Positions 9,860-21,333 are shown, numbered from the stretch's first letter. The stretch is 64,000 nt of DNA from Agrostemma githago (GCA_958450325.1 OY288243.1:43193378-43257377); one strand, 5' to 3'. A program made the numbers and translations. Notes: generated by a model from the sequence alone, not told the origin.

Positions 9860-10777
9860 GTTTGGCTGTCGGAGCGCTTGTCGATCATAGAGCCTCCTCC
9901 GAGCGTTCCAAACTACCGTAGCAGCCAACTTAGTTCCAGGGGGCGCAGGATAAGCTCGAATCACCATATAAATCGAGCTTACTGGGACGAGGAATTGGTG
10001 TTCCACGGTGGCCCCTTGATTAGGTGGACGGTTGCTTGGTGGTTCCTTTCCAAGCTGACGGGGTTGGCCAAGAGGGACCAAGCTCGTTACCTCGTGATCT
10101 TGTCCCTTGACTGAACAGTTCACATCTACCCGGACCGCATTCTGAGGCAGTTCGGTTCGTCTCAGCGCATTCCTGAGACTGAAGCCATTATTAGCGTCTC
10201 GCTCCAACTGACGGACGCTATGTGCGACACTTGGTTGCAGAGGTGGTTTACTCGTCCTACATGGACTATTCCCAACCCTTGCCAATCCGCTTGGGTTTCT
10301 CGAGCCTATGAGAAGTGGACTTCTGAGGAGTCCGAGGAGGCTCGCAAAGCTCTGAAGGTCGATGAGGCCTTCGAACTGGTCCGTCGGGAGACGGCAAAGG
10401 ACAACAGGGGATTCTACGATGAGGGAGAGACCCCTGCTACCTTAGTCCGATTAGAGTCGGGTCTTAAGTCACATACTAAGACTCGAGCTAAAGATGCCGG
10501 TGCTAGTGGCACGCGGGGGCGGCAAAGCCCCCAGACTGATTTGGAGCGGCGACTTGGGCCAAGGCTGGCGGCCCAGGACCGACTAGGTCCGCGTGACCGG
10601 CTCCCCGAGCCCGTAAGGGCCCGACTTGGGCCAATCGAGGTGGACGAGGACTCAGGTTCCAAGAAGCGAGTCCGGGCCAAAGAGGTTCCTGTGGTGATTC
10701 GGGAACGCTCTCCTCCGCGTCGTCGTCAATGGACGGCCAAGGAGGCCAAGGACAAAGGGAAGGGCAAGATGCCCTAA

Positions 10778-11177
10778 ATACCGAGTCCTTAGTTTTATTA
10801 TTTAAATATTATTATTATTTTGTCGTGTGTTTTTTTTTTTGTAGTTTTTTTGAATTCCTGTGCTTGTAATTTTCCCAAGCTTTTTGGGATTTTTTTTTTT
10901 TTTTTTTTTGATAAATAAAGGGAAGTTTATTATTAAAACCGTTCCTGTCTTTTCTCGATTGCATTGGTTGTGCCCTTTTGAGGGGCTGCCTACGTATCCG
11001 CAATTAGCAGAATCAAACCAAATGTAGTTCAGGCTTAGGAAATTGCAATCTCGAATTACACCAAGACTATTGGTTCAAGATGTTTTGCGACAGTAGAATA
11101 AATAATTCTAGCTCATTGACTTGCTTTTTGTAAAATAAATGATTTTGATAAAAGTTGCTAATGACATTGAGAAATGG
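10778..11177. other. Convergent gap between antisense gene and gag-pol
   Basis: It holds the 3' ends of both transcription units. A T-run at about 10889-10909 is followed by ATAAATAAAG (10912-10921), a possible poly(A) signal for the + strand gene. No coding is seen. Confidence 0.5.
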
Positions 11178-14100
11178 CTAAGGGTAGTAACGCTTCAGCT
11201 GGTCCAGGTTGGTTGGGTTGACAAACTCATTCCCGTCCAGGTCCGTCAGCATTACCGCTCCCCCTGATAGGATTTTCTTCACCAGATATGGCCCAGCCCA
11301 GTTGGGTTTGAATTTTCCCCTTGGGTCCACTGGTAGCAAGGCTCGAACAGACTTAAGGACCAGATCCCCTTCCTTAATGTTCCTGGGCCTTACTCGCTTG
11401 TTGAAGGCCCGTTGGATCCGTTTTTGGTAAATTTGAATGTTGTTGAGAGCGCGGGACCGTCGTTCGTCTAGTAGAACCAACGAATCGTACCGTGCTCGAA
11501 CCCAGTCAGCTTCGGGTACTTGACTTTCTAGCAGAATTCTGAGGGAGGGCACCTCTAGCTCCACTGGTTGGACGGCCTCCATCCCATAGGTTAGGTAGTA
11601 TGGTGTCGCTCCGGTTGCGGTGCGAATTGACGTCCGGTACCCCCATAGGGCAAAAGGTATCTTGTCGGGCCAGTCCCGATAATTATCAGCCATCTTTTTG
11701 AGTATGGTGATAATCGTTTTATTGGCCGCCTCTACCGCTCCGTTTGTTTGGGGACGGTAGGGCGAGGATGTGTGCCTTTGAATTTTATATTTGGCCAGCA
11801 GGGCTGCGGTCTCAGCTTGGAAATGGGTTCCATGATCACTGATAAATTCATGCGGGATTCCGTACCGGCATATTATCTTGTTCTGGATAAATTTGGCAAC
11901 ATGCTTAGCATTGAGGATGCGATATGATTCAGCTTCGACCCATTTGGTGAAATAGTCGATAGCTACCAAAATGAAGCAGTGTCCACCCGTACCGGAGGGA
12001 TTTACTTTCCCGATTATGTCGATACCCCATGTCGAGAATGGCCAAGGTGACGTCATGGTATAGAGCAGAGATGGCGGCATATGTTGCACATTGCCAAAGA
12101 TTTGACAGTTATGGCAATGTTTGACATATAACTGGCAGTCGGCCTCCATGGTGTTCCAGTAATATCCGAGCCTCATGATTTTTCGGACCAGCATGTGAGC
12201 ATTCATGTGTGGGCCGTTTTCACCATCATGCACTTCGGCCATTACTTTCTCGGCCTTATATTTGTCAACACAAAGGAGAAGAGCCCCCTGTGCCGTCTTT
12301 TTGTACAGTTGTCCGTCATCAGTACGGATGAACTGGGTGGCTAGCCTTCGTAAGGCTTTCTTGGCTCGGCTTTCCGTCCCGGGGGGATACTCTCCGTTGG
12401 TCAGGTATGCCAACACGGCCTGGTACCATGGTTTGGGATCGGTTATCTCGATGTCTTCGATGTCATAGACATATGCCGGCTCGGACCGTCTTTCGACGCA
12501 AATTGGCATACTGGTCATATGGTCAGGAATGTTCAGTAAAGATGCTAATTTTGAGAGTGCATCTGCAAACTTATTCTCTTCCCGAGGCAGGTATATGTAT
12601 TCTACCTTTTGGAATTGTTTCTCGAGATCTCTTACTCGTGCCTGGTAGGCCACGAGATTAGCATTCCGAGTCTTCCATTTTTGAAGTGCTTGGTTAATGA
12701 CCAAGGATGAGTCGCCATGTACCCGGAGATTTGTAATCCCTAGGTTGGCGGCGGCTTGTAGCCCATAGATGCATGCTTCGTATTCTGCTGCATTGTTAGT
12801 GACGTCAAAGTCTAGTTTGATGGAGACGGGAGTATGCTCCCCTCTTGGTGAAATTAGGAGGATCCCGACTCCGAACCCTTGAAAATTAGACGCTCCGTCG
12901 AAGTATAAATCCCATGTTTCGGCATCGGTATGGAAAATATCTTCGTCTGGGAAGGACCAGGTATCGGTGTGCCCTTCCTCGGTTACCGGGCTGTCGGCGA
13001 GGAATTCAGCTACTATTCGCCCCTTAATAGCTTTTAAAGGTACAAATTTTAGGTCGAACTCTGCCAACATTAGAGTCCATCTTGAAATCCGGCCGTTGAG
13101 GATGGGTTTTTCGAAGAGGTACTTGATCGGGTCCATCCTGGATAGAACATGGACCTCATAGCTAAGCATATAATGTCGGAGCTTCTTAGTGGCCCAGACT
13201 AGAGCCAAGCACGTCTTTTCGAGCATGGTGTATTTGCACTCATACTCTAAAAACTTTTTAATGATGTAATAGATGGCTCGCTCTTCGGAGTCAACTGTCT
13301 GAGCCAGCATAGCCCCCATGGCTGTCTCGGTCGTTGTTAGGTATAACGACAGAGGCAAGCCGGGTTGAGGTGGCATCAAAACCGGCGGTGCAGACAGAAT
13401 TTCTTTGATTTTGTCGAAAGCAGCTTGGCATTTGTCATCCCATAGTACCCGTTCCCCTATTTTCAGTTTCTTGAAAATTGGTTCACACACCATGGTTAGC
13501 TTGGAAATGAATCGACTAATATACTGGACTTTCCCGAGAAATCCCCTTATTTCTTTTTCGGTTTGAGGAGCTTGCATCTCGGTAATGGCTTTGATTTTAG
13601 TTGGGTCGACTTCGATACCTCGTTGGCTAACGATATGACCCAGTAATTTGCCTGACGTTACCCCAAAACTGCACTTTTGAGGGTTTAGCCTCATGTTGTA
13701 TTTGCGCAATCGGGTGAAGAATTTTCTTAGGGTGGTGATGTGACCGTCCCGTTCTTTGGATTTGACGATCATGTCGTCTACATAGACCTCTACCTCTTTA
13801 TGCATCATGTCATGTAGTAAGGTGGTAGCGGTCCTTTGGTATGTGGCCCCGGCATTAATGAGACCAAATGGCATGACGGTGTAGCAGTAAGTACCCCAAG
13901 GTGTAGTGAAGGTAGTCTTACTCATATCTTCTTCCGCCATCTTGATTTGATTATACCCGGCATACCCGTCCATGAATGACAGAAGGGCATGATCGGCCGT
14001 GTTATCCACCAGTATATCGATGTGTGGTAACGGAAAATCATCCTTCGGGCTTGCCTTGTTAAGATCCCGAAAGTCTACGCATACCCGCTCCTTACCGTCC

Positions 14101-17100
14101 TTTTTAGGAACCGGCACGATGTTTGCAACCCAGTCCGGATACTCGGACACTTGTATGAAGCCGGCTTTGAATTGTTTGTCGACTTCTTCTTTTACTTTGA
14201 GAGACCACTCGGGCCTCATTCGACGAAGCTTTTGTTTGACCGGTTTGCACCCATCTTTGATAGGTATGTGGTGCTCGGCTATTTCCCGGTCTATCCCCGG
14301 CATGTCCTTGTAGGACCATGCGAAGACATCTTGGAACTCTTGGAGGAGGTTTATAAACTGTTGTTTCTCCCCGGGATCTAAGGATAACCCTATCTTAAGC
14401 ATCTGAGGCTCTAAAGTTGTTCCCACGTTTATGGACTCGGTCTCTTCAATTACCGGATTCCGGGATTCCCTTTGCTCTAGTTGCTCGATCATATGTGGAG
14501 GTAAGGGTACCTGTTCGTCGGATTTCTCAATGTCATAGCATAAATCATTTTTGAAAGCAGGATTTAAAAGAGACAAGTCGTAAGCAGAACGGTTGTTATT
14601 ATTAATTGAAAATTTAGAAAACAGCTCAAAGAGAGCAGCCATCTGATCATCGGTCAGAGGCGGAATTGGTAAAGCACTCGGGACAGACCCCGAGGTGCTA
14701 GCAGCAGGAATGATAGAAGGGAGGGGGGTTACAGGAGTGACTCTAGCACCGACTTCTCTAGACTCGACCTCAGACTCTGACTCAGACTCCGACTCAGACT
14801 CGGACTCAGACTCAGGCATGTCTCCCTCTCCGGCGACCAGCTTGTAGATCCTTCCTTGACTGTCAGTCCACTTGACAGTCTTCCTCCAGGCCCTTTTTCC
14901 CGTCTCGGAGCCAACATCCGAGATCAGCTTGGTCGGGTCAAACCTGTTGCTGCGGAGAATCAGGTTGACCAGGTCTTCCTTTGGAGTCGGGGCTACGGTG
15001 TCTTCCCCGAAGAGTAGCCCCAGCGCGGGCTCGGCATCGTCCGCTCCGTCGGACTGGGTGAGGGTGAACACCTCATCTGGGATGTAGTTGCAATCCCGGG
15101 CCAAGTGGGTCCCGAGGTGCGTTGCATTGGGTTGGTATAGTCCAACCTGGACAGCCCCGAATACGGGTGTGACAAAGTAGTCAGACAATCGTGGGCTATA
15201 AGGGCTCAAGTAGGTACCCTTCATGATGTCGCAGGCTTTTTCAATTCCTGCTCGGACGACGTTGTCCGGAGTGAGGGCATAGCCAAGGCCGAAGTGAGAG
15301 TCTTCGTCCTTAAGGACCTCGATGATCTTCCCAACTGGAAGGTCGGGTCGAGAGGTAGCCCCCGGAAGGTACCCTAGGTTCTGGAGCATCGTGTCAATGC
15401 TCGTGGTGAAGTAAGGCCTAAAAAGGTACTCTTCCTCGATCATCCCCACAAAGTCGAACCCCCAGAGGTCCGTGCGGCCCGTGGCGTTACAGCTAGCCAC
15501 GGTCATTGGGGTCGCCTCTAGAGTTATAATACCGTCGAGTAGAGGCATCTTGATCTTGCGGTGGAGGGTGGAGGACACAGCTTTTACCGCGTGAATCCAT
15601 GGCCTTCCTAGAAGTAGGTTGAATGAGGAGGTGACATCAATCACCTGGAATTCAAGCTCCTTTTCTACTGGGCCCGTGATGACGGTCAGTTTCATGGCCC
15701 CAGCTACTGACTTTGGGCTCCCATCAAAGGCTTGGATGGTTTGAGCAGTCGGGATATAGTCAGCCTCGGTAATGCCGAGGGCTTTGGCGGTCCTTAGAGG
15801 AAGGACATTCACGGCTGACCCGTCATCAACTAGGGTCATCGGGAGGTATTTTCCCCGGCAAATCACCGTGATGTAAAGGGCCAGGTTGTGGGAGGTCCCG
15901 AATGGCGGTAGATCGGCTTCGGAAAATGTGATCATTGGGCTTCCTACTTTAGCCTTACCCTTTAGGTGGGGTAGGACCGTGGCTACCATTTCAGCGGGGG
16001 TAGCCAGAGAGTCGATCTTGACTTGATCGAGAGCCTTTGTAAGTGCCTCTCGATGTTCTTGAGAGCTAACAAGGAGTTGCCATATAGTGAGGTCAACTCG
16101 GGTTCTCTTCAATTGCTTCACGACGGCCGTTTCGGCGGTCGGCTCTTCAGGGGCGACTTCCATCCCGAGTGGATCGGTGATGGTTGTCGGGATAGGGGTG
16201 TCCCTAGTGCTTGTGGCTAAGTAGGGACGACCAAGGTTGTTGCTGGCTAAGACTCGAGTTTTGACCTCTCGAATCTGTTCAGGGGTGATGGGAACGGCTT
16301 CCCCTTTAGCGAGGTAGATATCATCCTCGTCGTCAAACCAAATCCCGTTCACTTGCGGGATGTAGGGGGAGATAAGGTGAGAGCAGTCGATCACCTCCCC
16401 GGTAAAGATGGCGTGGGAGCTGAAAGGGTTCTCCTTGTTGCTGGGCTTATCTCCGGGTAGCGGGATTTTTCCGCTTTCAATCAGGTCCTGGATCAAATGT
16501 TTCAGCTTCCAACACTTCTCGGTATCGTGCCCATTGCCCCGGTGGTATTGGCAATAGGCCTGGGCATTGTAGTTCTTGGAGCGTCGCTCGACCGGAACTT
16601 CAGGAGTTGGGCCTATCGGTTGGATTAGGCCTTTGGAGGATAGCCTTTGTAAGGCATAAGTATAGGTAGTACCTATATCAGTGAAGACCCGAGGTGGGGT
16701 GTTTTTCTTGGACGGGGCATCTAGTAGATTGACCGTGTCAAAAATGCTGCGGGTTGTAGCCTGGGGCCTAGTGGTGGAGGAAGAGGCCCCTTGGTACCCT
16801 TTGCTAGCAGCCTTAGTGAGGCTTTCTAGTCTCAGGTCGTCTTCGATCCTCATACCCATTTCAGTAAGGGTGGTGAAATTGGGTATGACTGCGTACCGGA
16901 GGTGAACCCGGTTGGAGGGGAGGAGGTTCTTGACAAAAGCCTCCACCAGAGTCTTCTCATTGGGCTTATCGACCAATTTCACACTCTCGGCCCTCCAGCG
17001 TTGAAGGTATTTAGTGAAACCTTCTTTTGGCTCTTGGGCCATGACCTCCAGAGATCGCATTGTGGTTTGGATCTCGGTGTTGTCAGCGTAGTTCCGAGCG

Positions 17101-17594
17101 AACTCGGTAGCCACATCATCCCATGTAGGGTATTTTTTCGGGTCTAGCCTATAGTACCAGGCCCGTGGGTGCTTCTCAAGGGATGCAGCGAAGAGGTTCT
17201 TGAACATGGATGAGTCCACTCCCTTGATGGCCATGAATTCCTTGAAGGCCCGCACATGTAGTAACGGGTCCTCAGTTCCTTCGAACATGGGCAAACCTGT
17301 GAGGTTCAGGTTTGCGGGCAGCTTGTCACTCACCGTGGAGTACTCTCGGCTGTTCTCCCGGTGGATATTGTTACTCCCAGTCAAATGGACTTGTTCTTCT
17401 AACCGGCGCACTGCGCTGACCAGTTCAGTTATGGGCCCAGTAGTCCCGACGTTAGGGGTCCCTTGCTCAACCGTAGCTAGGCGAGCAACAATGGCCACTT
17501 GGCCAGCCCTCATTTCGGTCAGTTGGGCCTCGATGTCGGTCTGCTTCGCGACCATGGCGTCCAAAGCGGTTTGTAGACTGTTCAAAGTAGCCAT
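11178..17594 (-). CDS. gag-pol: Tat-A Gag-Pol polyprotein (2138 aa, uninterrupted)
   Basis: Domains in order: N-terminal coiled-coil-like segment (1-50); gag capsid core (about 98-250, FEGTEDPLLHVRAF, WYYRL); a zinc-knuckle-like CX2HX4HX4C (CQYHRGNGHDTEKC, near 345-362); aspartic protease with VDDGSAVNVLP near 588; an ES-rich linker (near 926-945); reverse transcriptase with YVDD near 1270; connection RNase H; archaeal-type RNase H starting WDLYFDGAS near 1560; integrase with a HHCC region (near 1785-1830) and D, D, E in GIDIIG, ISDHG and AVEAANK near 1859, 1919 and 1953; and a GPY-type C-terminus (NWAGPYLVKKI). The second RNase H defines the Tat lineage. No stop, frameshift or intron is needed, unlike Ogre elements, where I recall an intron before RT. 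All key residues are present, so the element may be autonomous. The transcript would start in the LTR at 18784-21730. Confidence 0.96.
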   Translation of the reverse strand: MATLNSLQTALDAMVAKQTDIEAQLTEMRAGQVAIVARLATVEQGTPNVGTTGPITELVSAVRRLEEQVHLTGSNNIHRENSREYSTVSDKLPANLNLTGLPMFEGTEDPLLHVRAFKEFMAIKGVDSSMFKNLFAASLEKHPRAWYYRLDPKKYPTWDDVATEFARNYADNTEIQTTMRSLEVMAQEPKEGFTKYLQRWRAESVKLVDKPNEKTLVEAFVKNLLPSNRVHLRYAVIPNFTTLTEMGMRIEDDLRLESLTKAASKGYQGASSSTTRPQATTRSIFDTVNLLDAPSKKNTPPRVFTDIGTTYTYALQRLSSKGLIQPIGPTPEVPVERRSKNYNAQAYCQYHRGNGHDTEKCWKLKHLIQDLIESGKIPLPGDKPSNKENPFSSHAIFTGEVIDCSHLISPYIPQVNGIWFDDEDDIYLAKGEAVPITPEQIREVKTRVLASNNLGRPYLATSTRDTPIPTTITDPLGMEVAPEEPTAETAVVKQLKRTRVDLTIWQLLVSSQEHREALTKALDQVKIDSLATPAEMVATVLPHLKGKAKVGSPMITFSEADLPPFGTSHNLALYITVICRGKYLPMTLVDDGSAVNVLPLRTAKALGITEADYIPTAQTIQAFDGSPKSVAGAMKLTVITGPVEKELEFQVIDVTSSFNLLLGRPWIHAVKAVSSTLHRKIKMPLLDGIITLEATPMTVASCNATGRTDLWGFDFVGMIEEEYLFRPYFTTSIDTMLQNLGYLPGATSRPDLPVGKIIEVLKDEDSHFGLGYALTPDNVVRAGIEKACDIMKGTYLSPYSPRLSDYFVTPVFGAVQVGLYQPNATHLGTHLARDCNYIPDEVFTLTQSDGADDAEPALGLLFGEDTVAPTPKEDLVNLILRSNRFDPTKLISDVGSETGKRAWRKTVKWTDSQGRIYKLVAGEGDMPESESESESESESESEVESREVGARVTPVTPLPSIIPAASTSGSVPSALPIPPLTDDQMAALFELFSKFSINNNNRSAYDLSLLNPAFKNDLCYDIEKSDEQVPLPPHMIEQLEQRESRNPVIEETESINVGTTLEPQMLKIGLSLDPGEKQQFINLLQEFQDVFAWSYKDMPGIDREIAEHHIPIKDGCKPVKQKLRRMRPEWSLKVKEEVDKQFKAGFIQVSEYPDWVANIVPVPKKDGKERVCVDFRDLNKASPKDDFPLPHIDILVDNTADHALLSFMDGYAGYNQIKMAEEDMSKTTFTTPWGTYCYTVMPFGLINAGATYQRTATTLLHDMMHKEVEVYVDDMIVKSKERDGHITTLRKFFTRLRKYNMRLNPQKCSFGVTSGKLLGHIVSQRGIEVDPTKIKAITEMQAPQTEKEIRGFLGKVQYISRFISKLTMVCEPIFKKLKIGERVLWDDKCQAAFDKIKEILSAPPVLMPPQPGLPLSLYLTTTETAMGAMLAQTVDSEERAIYYIIKKFLEYECKYTMLEKTCLALVWATKKLRHYMLSYEVHVLSRMDPIKYLFEKPILNGRISRWTLMLAEFDLKFVPLKAIKGRIVAEFLADSPVTEEGHTDTWSFPDEDIFHTDAETWDLYFDGASNFQGFGVGILLISPRGEHTPVSIKLDFDVTNNAAEYEACIYGLQAAANLGITNLRVHGDSSLVINQALQKWKTRNANLVAYQARVRDLEKQFQKVEYIYLPREENKFADALSKLASLLNIPDHMTSMPICVERRSEPAYVYDIEDIEITDPKPWYQAVLAYLTNGEYPPGTESRAKKALRRLATQFIRTDDGQLYKKTAQGALLLCVDKYKAEKVMAEVHDGENGPHMNAHMLVRKIMRLGYYWNTMEADCQLYVKHCHNCQIFGNVQHMPPSLLYTMTSPWPFSTWGIDIIGKVNPSGTGGHCFILVAIDYFTKWVEAESYRILNAKHVAKFIQNKIICRYGIPHEFISDHGTHFQAETAALLAKYKIQRHTSSPYRPQTNGAVEAANKTIITILKKMADNYRDWPDKIPFALWGYRTSIRTATGATPYYLTYGMEAVQPVELEVPSLRILLESQVPEADWVRARYDSLVLLDERRSRALNNIQIYQKRIQRAFNKRVRPRNIKEGDLVLKSVRALLPVDPRGKFKPNWAGPYLVKKILSGGAVMLTDLDGNEFVNPTNLDQLKRYYP
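14763..14817 (-). repeat. Hexanucleotide-like repeat coding for Glu-Ser run
   Basis: Repeats of GAGTCY/GACTCR encode an (ES)n tract of about 8 units inside the polyprotein, between protease and reverse transcriptase. It is probably a flexible acidic linker, and the repeat probably varies in length between copies. Confidence 0.85.
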
Positions 17595-18762
17595 CCTTCG
17601 AGCGTGTCTGGTTGCCGGCGGCCTGTCTGTAAGAACACCGCGTAATCAGAAACTGAACCCAGATCTCGGAAAAGGAAAGGAAAAGTATATCCCGAGCAAC
17701 ACTAGGAAAGGAGACTAGAAACTCGAGAAAGACATCTAGACGGATGACTCGATGGGTGGTATAACTTCCTTAGGATTTTGGCTTTGTGGGCCTAGTCCCG
17801 TTCGAAGGAAGGTCCACGTGAGACTTTTCCCCAGACTTTTGACTCGAGTGTATGGACGGACTTTCCTTTGTAGGGGTATGCCCTACGCGGGTCGGTCGTG
17901 CCTTGACTGATAAGGCGGACTCGGGAAAGGGGGGAAACTCGTGATATAGGATCAGCGGAGTTTCGACGCTATAGACCTTCGACATACTATGCAAAGACCC
18001 GACACACGACTAGACGGTAGGTCCTATAATAAGGAAGGTTTACTAGGATAGTTGGATGTTTGAAAATTGAATATTGAATGAGCGGAAAAATTTCCGGGAG
18101 CTTTGAAAAAAAAACGGAATTCCGAAAACCAAGATTAGAATTTTGAAAAATTCAGAGAATCGAGATGGTGTTGGAAATTCACGGATTAAAATGGGCAGCA
18201 TGCCGACTAGAGAAAAAAGGATATTTTGAGTCAAATCAGTTGATCCTAAATTTCGGCGGCATTCCGAGTTTTGAAAATTGGATATTTTGAAAAGACGGGT
18301 CCCGAAACGGGCAGCATTTCGGGTTTTTCAAAATTTGGGTGTTTTTGGAAAGATGCATTTTTTTTTGAAATGACGGTTTTTGGAAAAACGACACGGAAAC
18401 CAAGTAGCATGTAGTCAAACAAGCATTATAACGACGCTTATGTATGCTTTATACTAAGTCTCGGTCGGTCACAAAAGGGTCTATACCAACAACGATCGCA
18501 TTCTCACGAAACGGGACGGACTTCCTAGCCGATTTGGAACTAGGACCTGCCGTAAAACCCCGGTGAGTTCCGCCATCGAAGTCTTTAGCGCACCCATGTA
18601 GGAATGCACCGTGGTATAGTGGGACGTCGGTCACAAGTAACCGGCCCGGGCAAAATTTGGGTTATGCATGAACCATTAAACTAATGCGCACACACTAATA
18701 TTCGAACGATTTCTCTTCGAGTCTCACCCTAGGAACCCCGATGCCATGTAGTACATCAGGTA
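17595..18762 (-). other. Tat-A leader between primer site and gag
   Basis: About 1.17 kb of leader without a credible coding frame. It would carry packaging signals, but I cannot identify any. Short frames (17770-17994, 18043-18418 minus) are Ser/Phe-rich noise. Confidence 0.6.
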
Positions 18763-18780
18763 TCCCCAGCGGAGTCGCCA
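18763..18780 (-). other. Tat-A primer-binding site
   Basis: On the minus strand TGGCGACTCCGCTGGGGA lies three bases inside the 5' LTR. I recall similar sites assigned to tRNA-Arg in Ogre-type elements; that assignment is from memory. Confidence 0.8.
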
Positions 18781-19785
18781 AATTGTGGACATGACGTAGG
18801 TCCACCCCGACGCGGCCACGCGCGGGTTTGGGTAGGCGAATGAATCTCGTGGTGAGATTGTTCTCGGGTTCGAAATTTAAGTCAAAAAGGAGTCGCCACC
18901 GAATTTTGTGGTTATTCGGAACCATACGAGCCCACTCTATGTCGTCATGGGCTATACACAAAGTAAGCCCACTTCGATTTCAGAGTTCATTGGGCTCGTC
19001 CCTTTGCATTGCAATATCGATACCGTATAAACCGGCTTTCGTATATAGAATGACTCTCGTGCGCCAAGGGTTTCGGACATCCGGAAACCGAAGGTTCTGA
19101 GTAAGGGGTGAGGGTACGTGTTGGGAAGCCCACTAAGGACACCCAACCCCGCCCGCACATGGCGGCCTCTACTAAGACATCGTTCGTGTTCGTGTGTGCG
19201 CGCTAGTAAAACGATTAAATGATATGCAAGCAGCGTTTTCGGGCTTAGCATATTAATAGTATGTGAACTACGTCATTTAATGCATCTTATCTTTGGTCAA
19301 AGTGGTTTAGCATGCGAGGTTCGTTTATAAAGCGTAAAAGCAAGTAAATAAACAAAGCTCGAAAGAATAAATGAGAAGGGAGTAACGTACAAGTTACACG
19401 GGCGGAAATACAACCCGGAATTCACAATACAACATTACGTAAAAGTAATAAAAAACGCTGCAATAATGGGGACGGACCCATATGTAGGCTAGACCGCGAA
19501 ATGTGTAGATGGACTAACCCCGATTAAATACACATTACATTGTGTACTAAACGAAGGACGGAAATATGAGACTGTGGCGTATTGCTAGCCCGATCTCATA
19601 TCCCGTAGTCTTGTCCCGACTTATCATGTCAAAAGGTGGTCAAAGTCGTTCTACGTGTCGTGTTGTGCATGGTTTTGAAAATAGGAGAGTCACGTGATAG
19701 TCTTTACACGTGATGACTAATGTCGATAAAAGAGATGAGGCTTGAAAGGTGCGTCAAGGCTCTCGGTTACGGGGCTACAGGACTC

Positions 19786-21333
19786 ACTCGGTCGAGTCAT
19801 GGTCTGACTCGGTCGAGTGCGTCCTAGAAGAAGCTTCTGCCCACGGTTTGGGGTGTTACTCGGTCGAGTGGTAGGTGTACTCGGCCGAGTAGCGCCTGTA
19901 CGAGCTATGACTCGTGTTTTTATGTGTTTTAAATCGAGAGTTGGCCAAATTAAATTAAAATATTGACAAATTTAAATTTAATTTGGTTTGCCGATCATGC
20001 CTCTTATGATTGTAATATCGTTATCGGATTTTGGAAAAGGAGTTGCCACGATACGCGTGGGTTTTGGAAAATGGATTCACGTGATTGGCTTTACACGTGT
20101 CGACTAAGAGTCGTAAAAAAGACGAGGCTTAAATGTTGCATTTAAGCTCTCGGTTTTCTGGGTTACAGGACCCACTCGGTCGAGTCATAGTCTGACTCGG
20201 TCGAGTGTGCCCTTGAAAGGTAATCTGCCCAGTTTTATGGACACTACTCGATCGAGTGGCCTACGCACTCGGTCGAGTAGCCCCTGTACGAGCGTTAACT
20301 CGTTTGGTTTTTGGGTTTGAAAACGACGGTCGAGCGAGTTAAATACAAATATCGCTTGATTTGAATTTAACTCAACCTCCGGTACTATAATCGTGTACAT
20401 ATACGATCATAATACCGTCGTCGGGATTTTATGAAATGTTTGTGTTAGAAAACTTGAATTAGTAACGAAATGCTTCCCTCTACGTCACGACATCGAAACT
20501 AACCCTTTCGGGTTATGTGATGTCGGTTTTCGTGTCAGTGGGTTCCGCACTAATTAAAATGGGATCGAATACGTTTAACTACGATTAGTCGCGATCACGT
20601 CACGCCTTTGAGCACATTGGGGCGGGGCTCCTCGAAAGGGCTCCACCTCCGTCGTTGCTCATAAAAGGATTAGACGGACTTTAGGCGACAATTATAGTCA
20701 AACGTATCCGAAACCGAAATTTCGATATTACTATATATATATATATACGCGGTATGATTATAATGTTAGTAACGAAATGTAAAAGTTAGTATGCAAAAAG
20801 TAAAATGTTAGAATGTTAGAGTTAGTGTTAGGATTGCAATACTAGTATAAGTATAATATTAACGATACAAAAATGTAAGTAAAAGCAATAAAGATCGAGA
20901 TGGGATTTAGGACACCCTCAACATACATGCTTAGTAAGGACCTCGGAAACGGGCTCGCAAATAGTGACGGGACTATGGAGTATCGAGGATGTATGTAAGT
21001 TATGGTGTGTGTGTGTGTGTGTGTTGTCGGTTTATCGAGGGACAACGGACTCGGTCTTTGTATGTGATTGCTTAGGGTTGTAGGATGAAGAGTGTGGCTG
21101 AGATGTAGGGTAAATGTAGGGTAAAAATGGATGTGTAGAAAGTTGGTAAAAAGTTGAGAAAAGTTGGTCCTTGAAATGAGTGAAGGTCATGGGGTATTTA
21201 TAGAGTTTACCCCACGACCTAGGGTCACTCGATCGAGTGGCCCTAGTGCACTCGGTCGAGTGCCCTAGAAAATGGGCCTGATCCGGTTTTTGACGCTCCA
21301 CTCGACCGAGTGGGTCAATCCACTCGACCGAGT
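19786..21333. repeat. Paired 12-bp palindromes in Tat-A 5' LTR
   Basis: Same twelve copies and pair spacing as in the other LTR (first copy 19786-19797, last 21322-21333). Two pairs flank the region just upstream and downstream of the TATA-like box at 21195-21202 in transcript sense. Confidence 0.9.
21195..21202 (-). promoter_or_regulatory. Candidate TATA box of the Tat-A 5' LTR
   Basis: TATAAATA on the minus strand, inside GTAAACTCTATAAATACCCC. The same box is at 7398-7405 in the 3' LTR. It lies downstream, in transcript sense, of the two palindrome pairs at 21227-21333. Confidence 0.6.

Larger units (their letters stand above)
8764..10777 (+). pseudogene. Antisense plant-mobile-domain-like gene in Tat-A 3' region, one in-frame stop
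   Basis: Two exons, 8764-9405 and 9860-10777, are joined by a phase-0 GT-AG intron (CTGCAG/GTAAAC and TTTGCAG/GTTTGG). The ATG has a strong context (GCCATGG). The product resembles the plant mobile domain (aminotransferase-like) found in transposon-derived plant proteins: an N-terminal region with FPLRRLVPDVHFLDACLALW near residues 35-55, GEICPLPEEIAAIGGWSP near 77-95, and after the splice VWLSERLSI. The last 100 residues are Arg-, Pro- and Glu-rich and end in a Lys-rich tail (KGKGKMP). A single TGA at 10112-10114 interrupts exon 2, after which the same frame stays open to 10777; a TGG codon would fit there, so one G-to-A change may explain it. Extra antisense ORFs of this kind are known in Tat elements. 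Function is unknown. Confidence 0.75.

Noticed and set aside
10889..10909. Long T-run as the tail of a LINE or SINE on the minus strand
   Set aside because: No target duplication or SINE/LINE sequence beside it. It lies in the Tat-A 3' gap.
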